From assembly GCA_034687125.1 (NCBI GenBank), contig JAQGBZ010000027.1, positions 1-64,000 of the forward strand: a stretch of 64,000 nt of DNA, written 5' to 3'. The notes beneath the pieces are model-generated. The model was not told where the DNA came from. It made no database searches and saw only the letters and a list, made by a program, of their open reading frames with translations. Each line of letters opens with the position of its first letter. The first letter of the stretch is position 1. The translations under genes were made by a program, and so were the position numbers. The stretch is from Neelides folsomi. Taxonomy: Eukaryota > Arthropoda > Collembola > Neelipleona > Neelidae. Below, piece by piece: positions 1 through 12,476 of this stretch.

Positions 1-3000
1 TGAAATGAGAGAGATGTTATTGAAGAGAAAATGTTACAGCAAAGGTGGTGTAAATAAAAAGTACCGTCCCTGTACATTCATAGTATAATTATCATCTCCT
101 CATGTGAAATGAAAACCCTAGTTATGTACTTATTGTTAGTTATATGCAGAACGGGAATGATAATTTCCGACGTGAGGGGTTGATCCTTTAATAAAAACCA
201 GCCTTATTAATGAACCATGAGAGTGAAGAGCCTCCGAAGAGTGTGAAATGTTGTAAGGGGCAGATTCGGAGTCCGCGGAGATTAATTTCCCAAGTCATGA
301 TTCTTGAAAAGAAAATGCTGACTCTCGGTCGACCCTTCTCATTTTCTATTTACTCCTCGTCCGCAACTCCCACGAGTTGAGAGGATTTGAGGGGCTGGCG
401 GAGAGCCAGGAAGCAAATAAAACCTTCAACTCACAGAAGTTGGGAAGATCATGTCATGTCAGGTAAAAGAGGCGCACAATCAACAATTACTCCGTCTCAT
501 CATTGTATTCCAATTAACCCACCATTTCTCTCCCGATGGACCCACATGATAAAAACGTCCGTATGCCTTGAAAGGAAATTCGTCTTCATTCACCACATGG
601 GGATTTACACGGTGCTTTTACTTCAATCCCGTCTTCTCAACTTGACACTCCGTCGTTGAACTCGAGGGAACAAAAGTGGATTTCAACCCGTTGGAGACTC
701 GGCCGCTCATTCTGTATGCAGAGACTCTTTCTCAGATGGATGCAAATTTCATTGAAGTCACTTATCTTTCAAAGGATCATTCAATGGATTTTAATACTTC
801 AAGACTTCAACCCCATTGATTAGCTCGAATCAAAACCCAACTTTTTGCAAATGAACTTTACAATGTTATAAAATCAGGATTGGGCGAGGAATCTTATCAC
901 GATACGATCTTTCATAATTGCAAAAGTCAAACCTGTGCATTAGAAAAAGAATAATTGAAATTAAAAAAATAATAATTGTGTAAATTTAAAACGACTTTTT
1001 TTATAAATATGTTTGTTACTTACATACGTCTAATAAACGGTAACTGTAATAATGTATCTCGTATGCTATGCAATATATGGTAGTAGGTCTATCAACTTGG
1101 TATTGTAATGTATTGTATAAGCACGAATAGAGTTAAACCAATTGTAAGAATTTATTTATTAGCTTTGAAATCTGAATAATACGGTATAAGTTGGTAAAAT
1201 TATCATGTTTTATAATATGTATTACACAAATGTATGTAATGGTTTAAATATTGAGGATCAAGCACCCTATTGTACTTGTATTAATATATCGTAGGTTTAA
1301 AATATACAATATTATGTAATATTATAAATATTTTTGAAACGAGAATACTACAATAATACCTGCTTACCACAATTATGCGAATGATATAAAAGTCAAGCTT
1401 TGACTGATCACTAATCATACTTTGTCTTTTGTACACGGTTCACATTGAATTTATATTTATGAAAAATTCATAACCATTGCAAAATTAGCCAATTATTAAT
1501 AATATCAGTAATAATTCTGTTTAAACGTATAAAATATTATAGTTAATGATGTTAATAACGAATGATTGGCACAAAGTTGAGATAACAAAATGGGGGTAAT
1601 AAATATTTTACCAATTAGGGAGGAAACCACTGGTTAACCACCTCAGTATTTAACTATTTTTTCCTCTTTCAATCTTTATTACCTATATTATTTTCCTATA
1701 TGTAATTGGGCGGATGCTAAATAGCCAATTTTATTGAGTTACTCTCTGCCGGTCTCGTGGAGCTATTAGTCCTTTTCACAATGTGGACCTTGCTGGAGGG
1801 AATTTGAAGCCGAAAGTCTTTAGAAAATGATGAGAGATTTACAACTCTCGTTCAATTCACGAAGGAGCAATTGGAAAATGGAGAAATTCTCTACTTGGCA
1901 CTAAACGCCCAAACAAGTTTCTCAACTGGACGAATAAAATATAAAGAATGGGTCGGTCTAATTGGGTCCATAACTCACGGGAGTAAAAAGGAGGAGATTC
2001 TGATAATGAGAGGGAGGAAATTCACCGCAGATTTTTCGCTCCTTCACATTTACCCAATTGGCAAACGAATGATTCAAAATCTTTAACATCGTATGAACAT
2101 CATTAGGATCATACTCGATAAATATAACGTTCTCACTCATTCAGCTTCCATCCATATGAAATATGTATAGGTATATGGAATAAACGCTTGTATGAAGATT
2201 GTACATAAGTTTCATCGTTTGAATAATTGAATACATTAAGTATTAAGAGTAGAGAAATATGTAAATGAAGGTTTATGCATACAGCGTTTGAACTTAAGAA
2301 TATACTTGTGAATGAATGGAGGCTGAAAAAATGAGTAAGTTGCATTTATAGTTTGTAAAAATGCTTTTAAAATGAAATGGCTCTCCCCTCCCGGTGTCTC
2401 CTTTGTTAAAGAAACGGCATTCGAGACGGAGGAGAGACATTGAGGTAGGAGAGGAGGAGAAAGAAAAATAATGCAAATGAGCAGAGGGAGAGATAAGAGC
2501 TCGGCATAAAAGAGAAGCAGAAAGTAAAGGTGAGGGCCATTGGATAATTCAAATGCATAGCTAATGTGAAGGGATGCTTATATGCAAAAGATATGGAAAT
2601 GAAGAGTGAGAAAAGAGAAAGGTGGAGGAAATCCGAATCTCCGTATCCGGAACGTATCTCTTTATACAATTTTATATTTATTATTTGTATTTAGCACACC
2701 TCTATTTATTTTGAAAATATCCGATAATAATTTTAAATTAAAATTTTATTTTAAAAATTTTCAATTCATATTTTATAGGTTAGCAGTCATTGCATACTCC
2801 ATAGGCATTTTTTAATAAATTGATTTGAAAATTTAAACGTTGAATTGGGTATTTTAATGAATTTTACACAAATTAAATGTCCGTGAGACAGATGTTCAGA
2901 TCAGCGCAAAATGCCTCAGATTCTAAGCAATTATAACCTCGATAAAAGTAGAAAAATATGTACTGTTACATTGAAGGATCAGACAAGTCCTGATAGAAAT

Positions 3001-3325
3001 ATTCGATATAAATATTCGAGAGCTTTATGATGAAATGCACTGAATACTAATGTGAATTGTCTCATTGCAGAAGGCGTTTTTAAAAGAATAATAAATTGTA
3101 AAAAGTCCCCCGTCCCGTAATGGGCGCTTGAGAATAAAAGATAAAGGAAGGGGAGAATCTTTCTTTTTCGATTCTTCTCTCCATCGCAGGAGAGAGAGAA
3201 GTGAAATGAATCACATTACGAATCCAGTTCGTCACAGAGTGGTACAGTCATTGAAAAGGAGTACTCACAAGTTTCCTTCATACTGCCCGAGTTAAAAGGC
3301 CCTTTCAATTACTCTCCTCATTAGC
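1..3325. other. Non-coding stretch with an AT-rich island
   Basis: No convincing gene. Roughly 940-1560 is a very AT-rich island dense in TGTA/TACA words, and 2690-2860 is a second A/T-only stretch with long T and A runs able to fold back on themselves. Exact octamers ATGCAAAT lie at 740-747 and 2471-2478. A protein-like frame at about 1847-2086 shows no codon-position bias and was not accepted. The flanks (1-900, 1560-1850, 2090-2690, 2860-3325) are ordinary mixed sequence with purine-rich runs such as GAGAGAGAG near 3190. Confidence 0.6.
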
Positions 3326-3727
3326 ATGGAAATTGTATGCAAAGAGACGCATCGAATTCGTATGGAAAAATATCATAGGTGGGGATCCGCACTCATCTCC
3401 CCTTCTTTTCTTCAGATCAGCTCTCTGCGTTCCCATGCATTTCCCCCTTTGCCCACTCTCATCTGCATATCTCTCAGGCTAATGCATAATGGCTGTCTCC
3501 TTCTGTATCCATTTCCAATGGATAAAACACTGTCATATACAATACAAGTGGATACGGGAGAGCATGAGAAGAAATATAGATTTATATGTGCATCTTTAAT
3601 AGTAGGTTCCGGCGTGCATTATGGAGAGGATTTCCATTTAACAGCACCCCTTTTGTTCAATCCTTCTCATTCAGAATCGGCTACTCTCATAATGGGTATA
3701 TTTGTATATTTGAATAGATTAGCATAA
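3326..3727 (+). CDS. Possible 133-residue ORF, unknown product
   Basis: An uninterrupted frame of 133 codons from an ATG at 3326 to a TAA. I do not recognise the protein. The first half is rich in Leu, Ser and Pro and looks like chance translation of pyrimidine-rich DNA. From about residue 65 (MDKTLSYTIQVDTGEHEKKY) it becomes more protein-like, with acidic and basic residues mixed. In that part G falls in codon position 1 about twice as often as in position 2 (my hand count: 20 against 8, with 13 in position 3). An acceptor-like CTCTCAG ends at about 3479, and a donor-like AAG/GTGAGA lies just after the stop at 3729. The coding signal could therefore belong to an exon in this area rather than to a single-exon gene. 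No promoter or poly(A) signal supports it. Chance is the main alternative. Confidence 0.15.
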   Translation: MEIVCKETHRIRMEKYHRWGSALISPSFLQISSLRSHAFPPLPTLICISLRLMHNGCLLLYPFPMDKTLSYTIQVDTGEHEKKYRFICASLIVGSGVHYGEDFHLTAPLLFNPSHSESATLIMGIFVYLNRLA

Positions 3728-6700
3728 GGTGAGATATAATTTCTCGGTGTGACAAAAGAACCCTCCTGCCATACAGTCCATACACCACAGTACCTTGGAT
3801 GGTTCAACTACGCATCTCTTGATCCAATTCACCTCGGTCTCCCCATCCGGCGGCTCGGCCCTCCTTTAATGAAAAGAAAAAAATGAAGTCCATTCTCAGG
3901 CAAATCCCAGAGACTTACAATTGGATTGGACGAAATTAGAATGGAAATGAGATGTGAGGTCTCTTCCAGCTTGCCCGTCTCATCTTCACAGTTTCATCAT
4001 CCTCAGTCATCATTCTCACAGTTAGCTCTTCGAACGTGATTTTATTAGATCTAGAACTAAATTAGTTTCATTTAATAATTAAACACCATTCATACAAATC
4101 ATAATATGGACCATTGGACCATTTTAGAATTAATTGTTTAAACTAGTGTTGATTGGAAGCGTATGGGTAGTGAAAATTTTAAATTAAAGTGAAAGTGTCT
4201 GTGCTTTGTTTTAAATCAAAATTAAGTTTTTAGCCTCAAGGACTTTAAAAGAAATTGGGATTCTTGGATAAGATCACCGATGCTCAATTTAAATTCTCTC
4301 AATGATTGTGATGGTTTTTTGTGATGATGTGATTGATGAAAGAGAGGGTGTGAGTTGAGTGAGCGCAAAAAATTGGAGTGGCGAGTCAAAGTTATTGATC
4401 TCCTATTTATACAGGTACTGTACTTCTACATCTCTCAATCCACTATCCGAAGTATGATACAAAATGTGTACGAAGGATAAGCAGGTTACCTAGTAAACTT
4501 TAATCTACTTATGTTCCATATACCTACTCGTTACCTTACATATTATCGATACATAATACATTGGCAGCAATTTCAACCTCTCCTTTTATCGAATGTGGAT
4601 GGAGGAGGTAAAGGTGAAAAGGTCGGTTTCTATACTTGTACCTACGTTATGCGTAGTTTGTACTCTTGCTACTTACGAGACCCATTTGTTGGCCTTTTCG
4701 TTTGCGGCTCGACATATTTTTTGCTACGCGAACCATTTATAAGTTATTGAGTGAATTAGGAGCTCTCTTGAACCGCAATGTTCAACATGGGGAAATGCCT
4801 GGCGAGAGAAGGCTGCCTTTTCCATTAGGAGTTCCAAGTTATTGGGAATTGAAAGGTTGGGTTGATGTATTTAACTCCATTATTCTCCTCGTGTAATTGC
4901 ACTCACGGGTAGCTCTGAAAGCGAGAATCGCCTTCTGTCAAAATATAAAAACTGGACTTAAACATTCACCTATATGAATGAATAAATGATGGATAAATGT
5001 GATCTCCCCCACGCCCAATTTTAATCGTTTATGTAACGCCCAAATTAATATCTTTTAAAATTGCATTGGAAAATATAAAAAATACCCATAACTTTACATA
5101 TAATATTGTATTTGTAATGTACTCGTACAGATATACTTATGCAATGTATTGCTTATTTCGGCATTAAATAAAGACAGATCATAAATAATTCGTAAACTTT
5201 TATCAAGCATAGGTATACAATAGTAAAAGTTAAAAATTTGTAATTAAAAATATTAACTGTATTTTTAGTAGAAATTCGTGTAAATTAATTATAAATATTC
5301 AAATAAAAATAACTCTAAAGTTGAAAAATTGTAATTGGTTTTTTCATCTTAATGTTAAACATCCCAAAACAAATGTTTTGGCCAGAATGAGGGAAATGAA
5401 ATATGTATGATCGTGCATCAGGATGACTTTCTGCAAACAAATGTCTTTCGCATTCACCTCTCGTCCCATTTACATTTGAGAATGGAATGGAGTTAATGAA
5501 GAGGGACGGGAAAGCAATTTTATTCCTTGACTTCTCTCAAGGAAAGCATTAAGAAAATTCCATTGAAAATCTTCCGAGAGCTGAGGGGTATAATGAACTT
5601 GTCATTCACGAATGAGGAATGGTCATCGTAGTTTTACGATGATTGTGCAGAGCCGTCGTGGCTCACCCTCGTTAAACGTTCAGTCAAATGAAGATGTATT
5701 TTATGGATTATTGGAAATTTTAAGTTGAATTTTATACCAACCGCGAGCCATTTGCTTCTAAAGTGGATCTTTCACCTTTGGGATGAGATAAACCGCAGAC
5801 ATTTGCATTCAAAGGAAGCCTCTTTTTCTATTTGGATAATTGATCAAAAGGGTCGGGGTCATTCGTTCCCATCACTTGGGCAAACAGGTGGAGAAAGGCT
5901 TTGAAATCTTTATTAAATTCTTTCGTCATTAAGACCCTTATAAATAAAAATATTTCTCCATTCACTCTTCAGCTTCTTTTCAATTCCGAGCTCCAACTGG
6001 GATTTTTGTTTTCATGATGTCTTATGCAAGTTGAAGCAGCTTTAACAATGTTCCCATCAGTACTTGAGTCCACACGTATTTAAAAATTGAAAGGGGAGGG
6101 CCGGCATATGGAAAATGAAGATTTATTCTTCTCAAAAGAGGAAATAGAAGACGACTCTCTTTTGTAATGAGGATAAGTGGGCATAGTAATTGGATCGATA
6201 TGTGAGGAAATAATTTAAATAAAAGCATACACATTAAGTCTATACATTACATAGTGATAATACACATATTAAATATTGTACTGTATATTATAATTTAGAA
6301 CCTTCTAAGATAGATATATCGTACATTACGTATGTAAGTTCATAGATATAATATTTTAGTTATACAATACATAATATATCATAGTACAAATCCAGAATGA
6401 TTTTCATATTAGGCGAGGAAGTTCGGATATCTATTTTCAAGAAGCGCAGATGTCCAGCGTCATAATTATTACATATTCAGAAGAGTGGATTTAGACCATT
6501 ATTATTTCTCTGGATGTGTTCTCTTGCCCGTGGCCAGGGAATGGATCCGGAGCTTTGGTCTTTTCCTCCTGCGGTTTCCTCATAAAAGAATATTAGCTCA
6601 TCATCTGTTGAGATGTTGAGAGTGGTTGAACTCAAACAGGGAGATTTGATACGGGCGCACCAGCCGTTAGCTCACAGCTAAACAATATACTCACAGATAT

Positions 6701-7277
6701 GCATAATGAGCCAGAAGCCTCCTGACGTAATTAGGTCACGAATGATGAAGTGTTCCTCCAGGAACTGAGGATGTGGAATTAAATCCAATTCCTATGTTAT
6801 AAGTAGATCCATGTATTCATACATACGTGAGTTGGTGTAACGGTGAATCGACGGCCGCCGTTTGGCTCCTCGGGAGACTCCGAGGGCTCCTATTATATTC
6901 AAATGGAGGAAGCCGGAGGGAAGAAAAGAGCCCTTTCTTCTCCTTCCTCCTTATTATTATTTTTAATTCTCTGATTCATCCTTCTTTAAAGTGAATAGGA
7001 GAACACCTAGCCCTTCTTCTATATCGACCATGGGAACAATCATGGTCTTTAGAATTAATAATACAGGTAATAAAAATCATAAGTGCATGAATATCGTTCT
7101 AAAAGGCAGATGTACAGATAGTTGGTTATCGAATCATATCTCATGATATCACTCATCTTTTTATATTGTAAGCTTCCTTTGGTTAATAATAAGATTTATA
7201 TTTAGGATGTGGAGTCAAATATTTATCACACATATGGGCCCTGTTTTTAACTAAAGGTGGCGAGAAGTTTGAGAAAA
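3728..7277. other. Non-coding stretch
   Basis: No gene found. AT-rich, TGTA/TACA-rich islands lie at about 5040-5340 and 6235-6400. 4110-4130 holds a short direct repeat of GGACCATT. An exact octamer ATTTGCAT is at 5801-5808. Short frames near 4511-4896 have no codon bias and no splice context. The sequence between 6480 and 7030 is of the more GC-rich type, with pyrimidine tracts but no supported exon. Confidence 0.55.
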
Positions 7278-7454
7278 ATGAATCAGTTGGGTTATCGGAG
7301 CTTCACGTCCTTCTTCTCTTCCAACTTTCCTTCAATTTTTGATAAAAGTGTTTTAATAGCGGTATTAAAGTTGGTGCGAGAAGTTTTCGACCAACTGGTG
7401 GGACCTGGGAATGAGTTCTATAAAAATCTAGAAACGGCGGATGTGAAAAAATGA
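7278..7454 (+). CDS. Possible small ORF (58 aa), unknown product
   Basis: A 58-codon frame begins at an ATG with A at -3 (GAAAAATGAA) and ends in TGA. The second half reads SVLIAVLKLVREVFDQLVG, which would form an amphipathic helix, followed by a charged tail. In the 36 codons from residue 24 on, G starts roughly 17 codons, much more than composition predicts. The frame stays open seven codons upstream to 7257. An acceptor-like site (a pyrimidine-rich run, then GATAAAAG) ends at about 7350, so the coding part could instead be a terminal exon starting there. I recognise no family, signal peptide or membrane segment. It lies 660 bases upstream of the two-exon candidate at 8118-9013, with no evidence that they are joined. 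A chance frame remains a real possibility. Confidence 0.2.
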   Translation: MNQLGYRSFTSFFSSNFPSIFDKSVLIAVLKLVREVFDQLVGPGNEFYKNLETADVKK

Positions 7455-8117
7455 GTTTTTCTTCGTGGGATAGTTTTTCTAACTTTTCTGACTATAAAAA
7501 TCTCGTCGCTTCCTCAGCTGCAAAGCGAAAGCCAGCTTGCTGATGATGAATCTTTTTATCAAATTATAAGACTACTTTACGTAAGGAGCACTTTATATTA
7601 TATTACTAATGCGTTGTTAGTTGTTATCATTTGAGCCAACAACAATAATAAGTGACAGGATAGGTGATGTTAAGTCTGATAAGATATTAGAAAAATCATT
7701 ATGTTATGTAGTAATGTATGCATAATGTCTATAATATTCAAATCCATTTGATTGTATCGATTGACAAAATGTTATCCCATTGGTAAATAGGATTCATTCA
7801 TACTTAATACACTTTCAATTAAATAAAAAATTGATATCAAACTTAGAATTAAAAAATCCTCGGCTTGGAGGATATGTACAATTGTAATTGTAATATTTAA
7901 AAGAATCATTTGAAAAAATCGAATGCTTTTAGCCTTTGATCCGCTTCCATCAAACGTGTTCGCCATACGAGAGATTAATAAGAAAATCGACCAAATGTCG
8001 TTTGGTGTGTGTGAGTTTGTGTGTGTGAGGTTGGCAGGTGTGTTGGAGGGCAGTCGAGTGGCGAAAAGCCGTGGGACACTCCCTGCATCCCTAATTCTCC
8101 TCCACCTTTTAATTAAG
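7455..8117. other. Non-coding stretch before a candidate exon
   Basis: AT-rich sequence with no gene seen up to about 7900, then a more GC-balanced stretch containing a GT repeat. The minus strand of 7772-8212 is an open frame of about 146 codons that reads well where it lies antisense to the exon candidate at 8118. I prefer the plus-strand reading because of its acceptor, ATG context and donor. Confidence 0.45.
8005..8028. repeat. Imperfect GT microsatellite
   Basis: Two GT runs separated by GAGTT (GTGTGTGTGAG then GTGTGTGTGAG). It is short and imperfect, with no sign of a larger repeat unit. Confidence 0.8.
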
Positions 8118-8256
8118 GGGCAAATCACCATCACTTCTGCCCCAACATCTGAGCAAACAATGTCGAAGCCTTCAGACAGTTCAGCCCCATCAAGTTCAAA
8201 CGGCTCATACAATTATGAGACTCGTTTCCTTACGCTCACTCCTAGACACATTGGAG
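8118..8256 (+). CDS. Candidate first coding exon, unknown protein
   Basis: The segment is bounded by a good acceptor (CCTAATTCTCCTCCACC... TTAATTAAG) and a donor (ATTGGAG/GTAAAG). Inside it an ATG at 8160 sits in the context CAAACAATGTC, typical of invertebrate starts. It opens a frame of 32 codons that ends in phase 1 at the donor. The peptide begins MSKPSDSSAPSSSNGSYNYE and is Ser/Pro-rich, as in the disordered N termini of many regulatory proteins. That is inference only; no domain is visible. The next candidate exon, at 8902-9013, starts in the matching phase, so the frame runs on across a 645-base intron. The opposite strand is also open here, and Ser/Pro-rich peptides are easily made by chance from C-rich DNA. 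Confidence 0.22.
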
Positions 8257-8548
8257 GTAAAGTGGGAGACAACTCGTCTGGAATACATAATGACATGATC
8301 ATGGAATGAAAAACCCTCCCTAATAAATTCATTTTTTCTCCAAGATAAGATAAATTAATGAGAGGACGGTAATAATATAAAATAATTAATTGGCCACCGC
8401 TGAGTTTGTACTTTAATCCATTATAAAAGCCCATTAGCATTCAGCTCTACTTTACATTTTGGTAATTAATGCGAGTCACAGGTAGCTGGATGGACATATC
8501 GTGAATATTCATAATTGACGCCACGTTGAAGCTTCACTCAGGAAAAAT

Positions 8549-8578
8549 ATTATTACTCTGAAAAAACATTATTACTCT
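8549..8578. repeat. 19-bp period direct repeat, two copies
   Basis: ATTATTACTCT occurs at 8549-8559 and again at 8568-8578, each followed by G or A and preceded by an A run. This is a small local duplication with no gene context. Confidence 0.7.
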
Positions 8579-8901
8579 AATGTTATAAATGGTGTTCAAT
8601 AAAACCGGAAAATGGGCCATTTTCCAGGAACTACCAAAATTGAATTGGTATATGAAGAATAGTGTTAAAAGTAAAAGTGGAAGACAGAACAGACGACGTC
8701 CTGGAATAATTTAATGAAGGATGAATAAATTAAGATAGGGTAGGCGGAAATAGCGGTCACTCACAATTATTCCCCTATTGATTTTTCCTTAATCAACGTG
8801 GAAAAGGAAATGGGGAGCGAAGGGGCGATTGTGGTTCAGGCGAAGGGTGCGGTTCCATTTTCGGACTTCGGACGTGATTCGAATGCTCTTTCCGCCATTA
8901 G

Positions 8902-9013
8902 CAATCTCCTTTCCGCCTCCGCAAGGCTTCCAACAAGACCCACGCAACGAAACAAAGTTAATAAGCAATAAGACCAACTCAGCTTCTTCCAATGTCAAAA
9001 ACAAGGAACTTGG
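8902..9013 (+). CDS. Candidate internal exon, continues 8118-8256
   Basis: An acceptor (CTCTTTCCGCCATTAG) and a donor (AACTTGG/GTATCC) enclose 112 bases, open only in the frame that continues the exon ending at 8256. The split codon becomes GCA, then 36 codons follow, and the exon ends in phase 2. The peptide contains ISFPPPQGFQQDPRNETKL and then an Asn/Ser/Lys-rich stretch. About 55% of codons begin with a purine. I recognise no family. The donor is weak and I could not find a following exon in the required phase with confidence: the acceptor-flanked frame near 13565 has the wrong phase. The model may be incomplete or accidental. Confidence 0.2.
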
Positions 9014-10049
9014 GTATCCTATTATTACCTCCACTTTAATGATATTAACATGATTAGAAAAATGGAATTTGATGCAATAATAATAAAAATCCTTGTGATG
9101 GACATGAGATAATTCTCAAATATTCTATCGTTTCATCAGTATGCAGAGAGCCGATGTAATAAATATCCCTTGTATGAAACCTTAAGCTAATTGCAAGAAC
9201 TTCGATGCTACTTATTCTTATGTTTCACCCCCAACGCATAAATGTGATACATACATTACTCAACTTCAAATTTAATAATGAGGGTCGAAATGATATGCAG
9301 TGTAAGTAGAAATTTTTATCAATAGGTTTACAACAATAATATTCCGTGTAAAATAGAAAAAAATAACCGCACATAAAATTATTTTCAATTAAGATAAGTA
9401 GTGTAAGCATCATTATCATTACATTTAAACGAAATTTCATGATGCGGCTGAGAAAAATAGAGTCTATAAAAATTAAAAAATGATTTAATTACATTACGAG
9501 TGATAAAAAGAGCTTTTAGTTCTTTACATATAAGTAAATACCAAACTTATGTAATATACCTGTTTGTCTTAAATTACAAATTTCTTATTCGTTAATTATA
9601 TGTATAATACGAATCAGTAAGTGCGAGTTGTTAAATAAATTAAATTCGAGAGGAATTTGACGGCAGTTGAAAAGGAGTGAGTTTTTTTCCTATTATTAGA
9701 TTTGCTTCGCTTCTTCCGTTCTCATGAGAGAATCGGGGAGCATGGTGAATGTGTAGTATTGAGCTAATACCCTTTTTAGCCCTCCCCTCTCTAATGTATT
9801 CCCACTCACGCCATTTCTCTCATGGGTTTAGCAAAAATAGGCCCTTTCCTTCTTCCCCTCAATGCATCGATCACGATGGGGGTAGTGAATGAGATTTACA
9901 TTATTTTGAGCTTCATGAAGGTGCATTGGCAATAAGGGAATCTGAAATGCAATGTACACTGTAAAGGAAGAGTCGGCGAGTTGTAGTGAAGATATTTAAG
10001 AGGACATTTGGACATGAATGCGAGGGTATTTAACTGTAGGGGTTACGTC

Positions 10050-10069
10050 CTCTCTCTCAAGAGAGAGAG
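10050..10069. repeat. CT/GA inverted repeat, 9-bp arms
   Basis: A CTCTCTCTC arm, AA, then a GAGAGAGAG arm. It can form a tight hairpin and presents GAGA-type motifs on both strands. In flies such motifs bind GAGA factor; whether that applies to this organism is unknown. Confidence 0.7.
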
Positions 10070-12461
10070 ACGGGAGAGATGAAGGATGAGATGGTGATAC
10101 AAAATGTAAAGTAGCGAAGAGAAGGAGCTTTCTTTTGTTCAGAAATGGGTAGAGAGATAAATCAAGTAGTGAAGTGAAATCTCCATCCAATACTCCCGTG
10201 AGTCTTAAATCTCTCTCCGCCTTTGATCTTCCCGAATCTTCGAGTCGGAACTCCCCCATTGTCTTATCACCATAATTAATTAGACTCCTACCTCCAGACC
10301 CCGTAGATTTATGCATCCTTAAACACTCTTTTGACCTCATAATGGAAAATATGTTATGGAATACATTACTTACTCTCTTAGCGGCCCATAGACAATTGAA
10401 GTTGCTAATGTGGAAGGTTCATCTTATTCTGTTCATAAATCCTCATGCACCTGACCAGGCCCAGAGTTCAGGTTGTGAGGAATAAAAATGTGTATTGGAA
10501 CAATACATAAATATGGAAGGATGTGGGTTTTGAAAGCTCTATTAGATTGTAGCACTCCTTAATTCATTCCGGAGCCATTATATGTAGGTAATATACATAC
10601 TTATTTAAAAGGCTAATGGTTGATTAGGAAGGCGTCAGGGATTTTGATTGTTTAATAATATAGTGTTATTAGCAAGTTTTATCTTTAATTCATGCATAGG
10701 AGACGATGAAAGCTGGAAAAATCTTTTCATAAATTCGAGTTTTTCAATGAGGTAGTCGATGGAGGTGTTGAACATACAGGAGCTTACAATTTGCTCCTGC
10801 TTTTAATAAACTCATCACGAATTTCATTAATAAACCCAGTATTGGGAAATATTTTTTCAATATTATTATAAAAACAATGAAGGGGAGATTATAGGTGAGT
10901 ATTAGTTAATACCTATTATTATGGTCTATCTGTAGTCTGTAGATAAACACAAGAATATTAAATTGAGTAATTTTAAAAATCCAATTAAATCTAACAAGTG
11001 AATTAGTAAGTTGTAAGTTTTAGGCAAAGTTTTCATATTAAGAGACAACATACGCTACTTGTGATTCTTTGTATTTATAAAAAAAACTGGTAGCATCACA
11101 TTTACAATTCTCACCAAACCAAGTAAATATTAGCCGGTTGAAATATAAAATATGGAATCGCGAAGATTGGAGAGATTATTCAACGTAAATCGTCGGTCTT
11201 CTCAGATCTAAACAGTTTGTCAGGAGCGGGTGCCATTTTGAAGTAATGCTGTTATGATGAGAGTGTGAAAATCTCTCCATATACTTTTTTTCCTTTGGAA
11301 ATGAAGTTTTGGGAAAGAGTTATATGAATTGGCCCTCATTTCAATTTTCTACAATAAGCCGCCTCATCAATTATTCCCTCATGTCAACCCGTTGATTTAC
11401 ATCTTTAATTTTGGTATATTCGAATAACAGGTTTCTCCTTATTATTCCTTTCCTCAGACATACGTTTCGACTTCTTATTAAAAAAACAATTGTGAGAGCG
11501 AGTCGACGGGGTCCACATATTAAAAGTTTCTGAGACGACATTTGAAATGGAAAATGGACGTTCAGAACAATAAAATGTCAGTGGAGTTTTATATGAGCGA
11601 CTCAATATAAAATTATATATTAAACATATAAGCTATGCACACTCAAGTATAATTGTACAAAAGTTTCTATATATCATAAAGTTTAATAATTGAACAAATT
11701 CTAAGTGTACTTATAAATATTTATAATAATGAGTATAAATGTGTATAAAAGATAAAACAATATAAAATAACGGTAAATACTCATCATACTGATGATTATT
11801 AAAGTTTGGAAAACTGCTATTTTACAGAAATGAGCTGGTAAATATTAAAATGAAAACTTCGTTTTTAACCCAATTATATCAAAAGGAGTCAAGCGGAACA
11901 TCTTGACAAGTCTTGTAGAAATTCGAGCACGACGGAAGTAATTATATAAGATTTCCATAAAAGTTGGGCTAATAGTCCTCAACTCTTCAAGCAAAGGGTC
12001 TAGTTTGGTAAAGTACATATACATATGTAGGAGTTTTTCTATTGAGCATCTCCTTGTTTTATAGCCGATGAAAATATTCGGATGGAGGAGGAAAAAGAAA
12101 TTTTAAATTGGGATTCCTGAGGCTGTCAGCCTTGTCTCTTTTGACTACCAAATGAAATGGAAGGAGATGAAATGAAAAGAAGGTTGACAGACGAAGGCGG
12201 CCCTTTTCCTTTATTACTATTTTCAGAATTACTGGAAGGAAATGGAAGAGATCTCCCTTCTTCAAAAAGGATATGGGAAAGGCTTTCTACGTGATTTCCC
12301 TCCTGAGTGACTCTAAATTTCCTTTTCTCATATGTGAGGGAAATCGAATTGAAGATGAGCTTTTATGCCCTTCCTCTTCTCCGCCTTTCAGGATAAAAAT
12401 CATTAGCATGAATGAAGGGAGAAATGCATGGAGGATATGTGGGGAGAAAAAAAGATTCCTC

Positions 12462-12476
12462 ATTATTATTATTATT
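12462..12476. repeat. (ATT)5 microsatellite
   Basis: Five uninterrupted ATT units, short and typical of background DNA. Confidence 0.85.

Noticed and set aside
1847-2086. Protein-like plus frame (VQFTKEQLENGEILYLALNA)
   Set aside because: Looks attractive as a peptide, but G residues are spread almost evenly over codon positions and the acceptor is poor.
9996-10340. 114-codon minus frame from an ATG
   Set aside because: The first half reads well because that strand is purine-rich; the second half is chance-like, and no promoter or splice context supports it.
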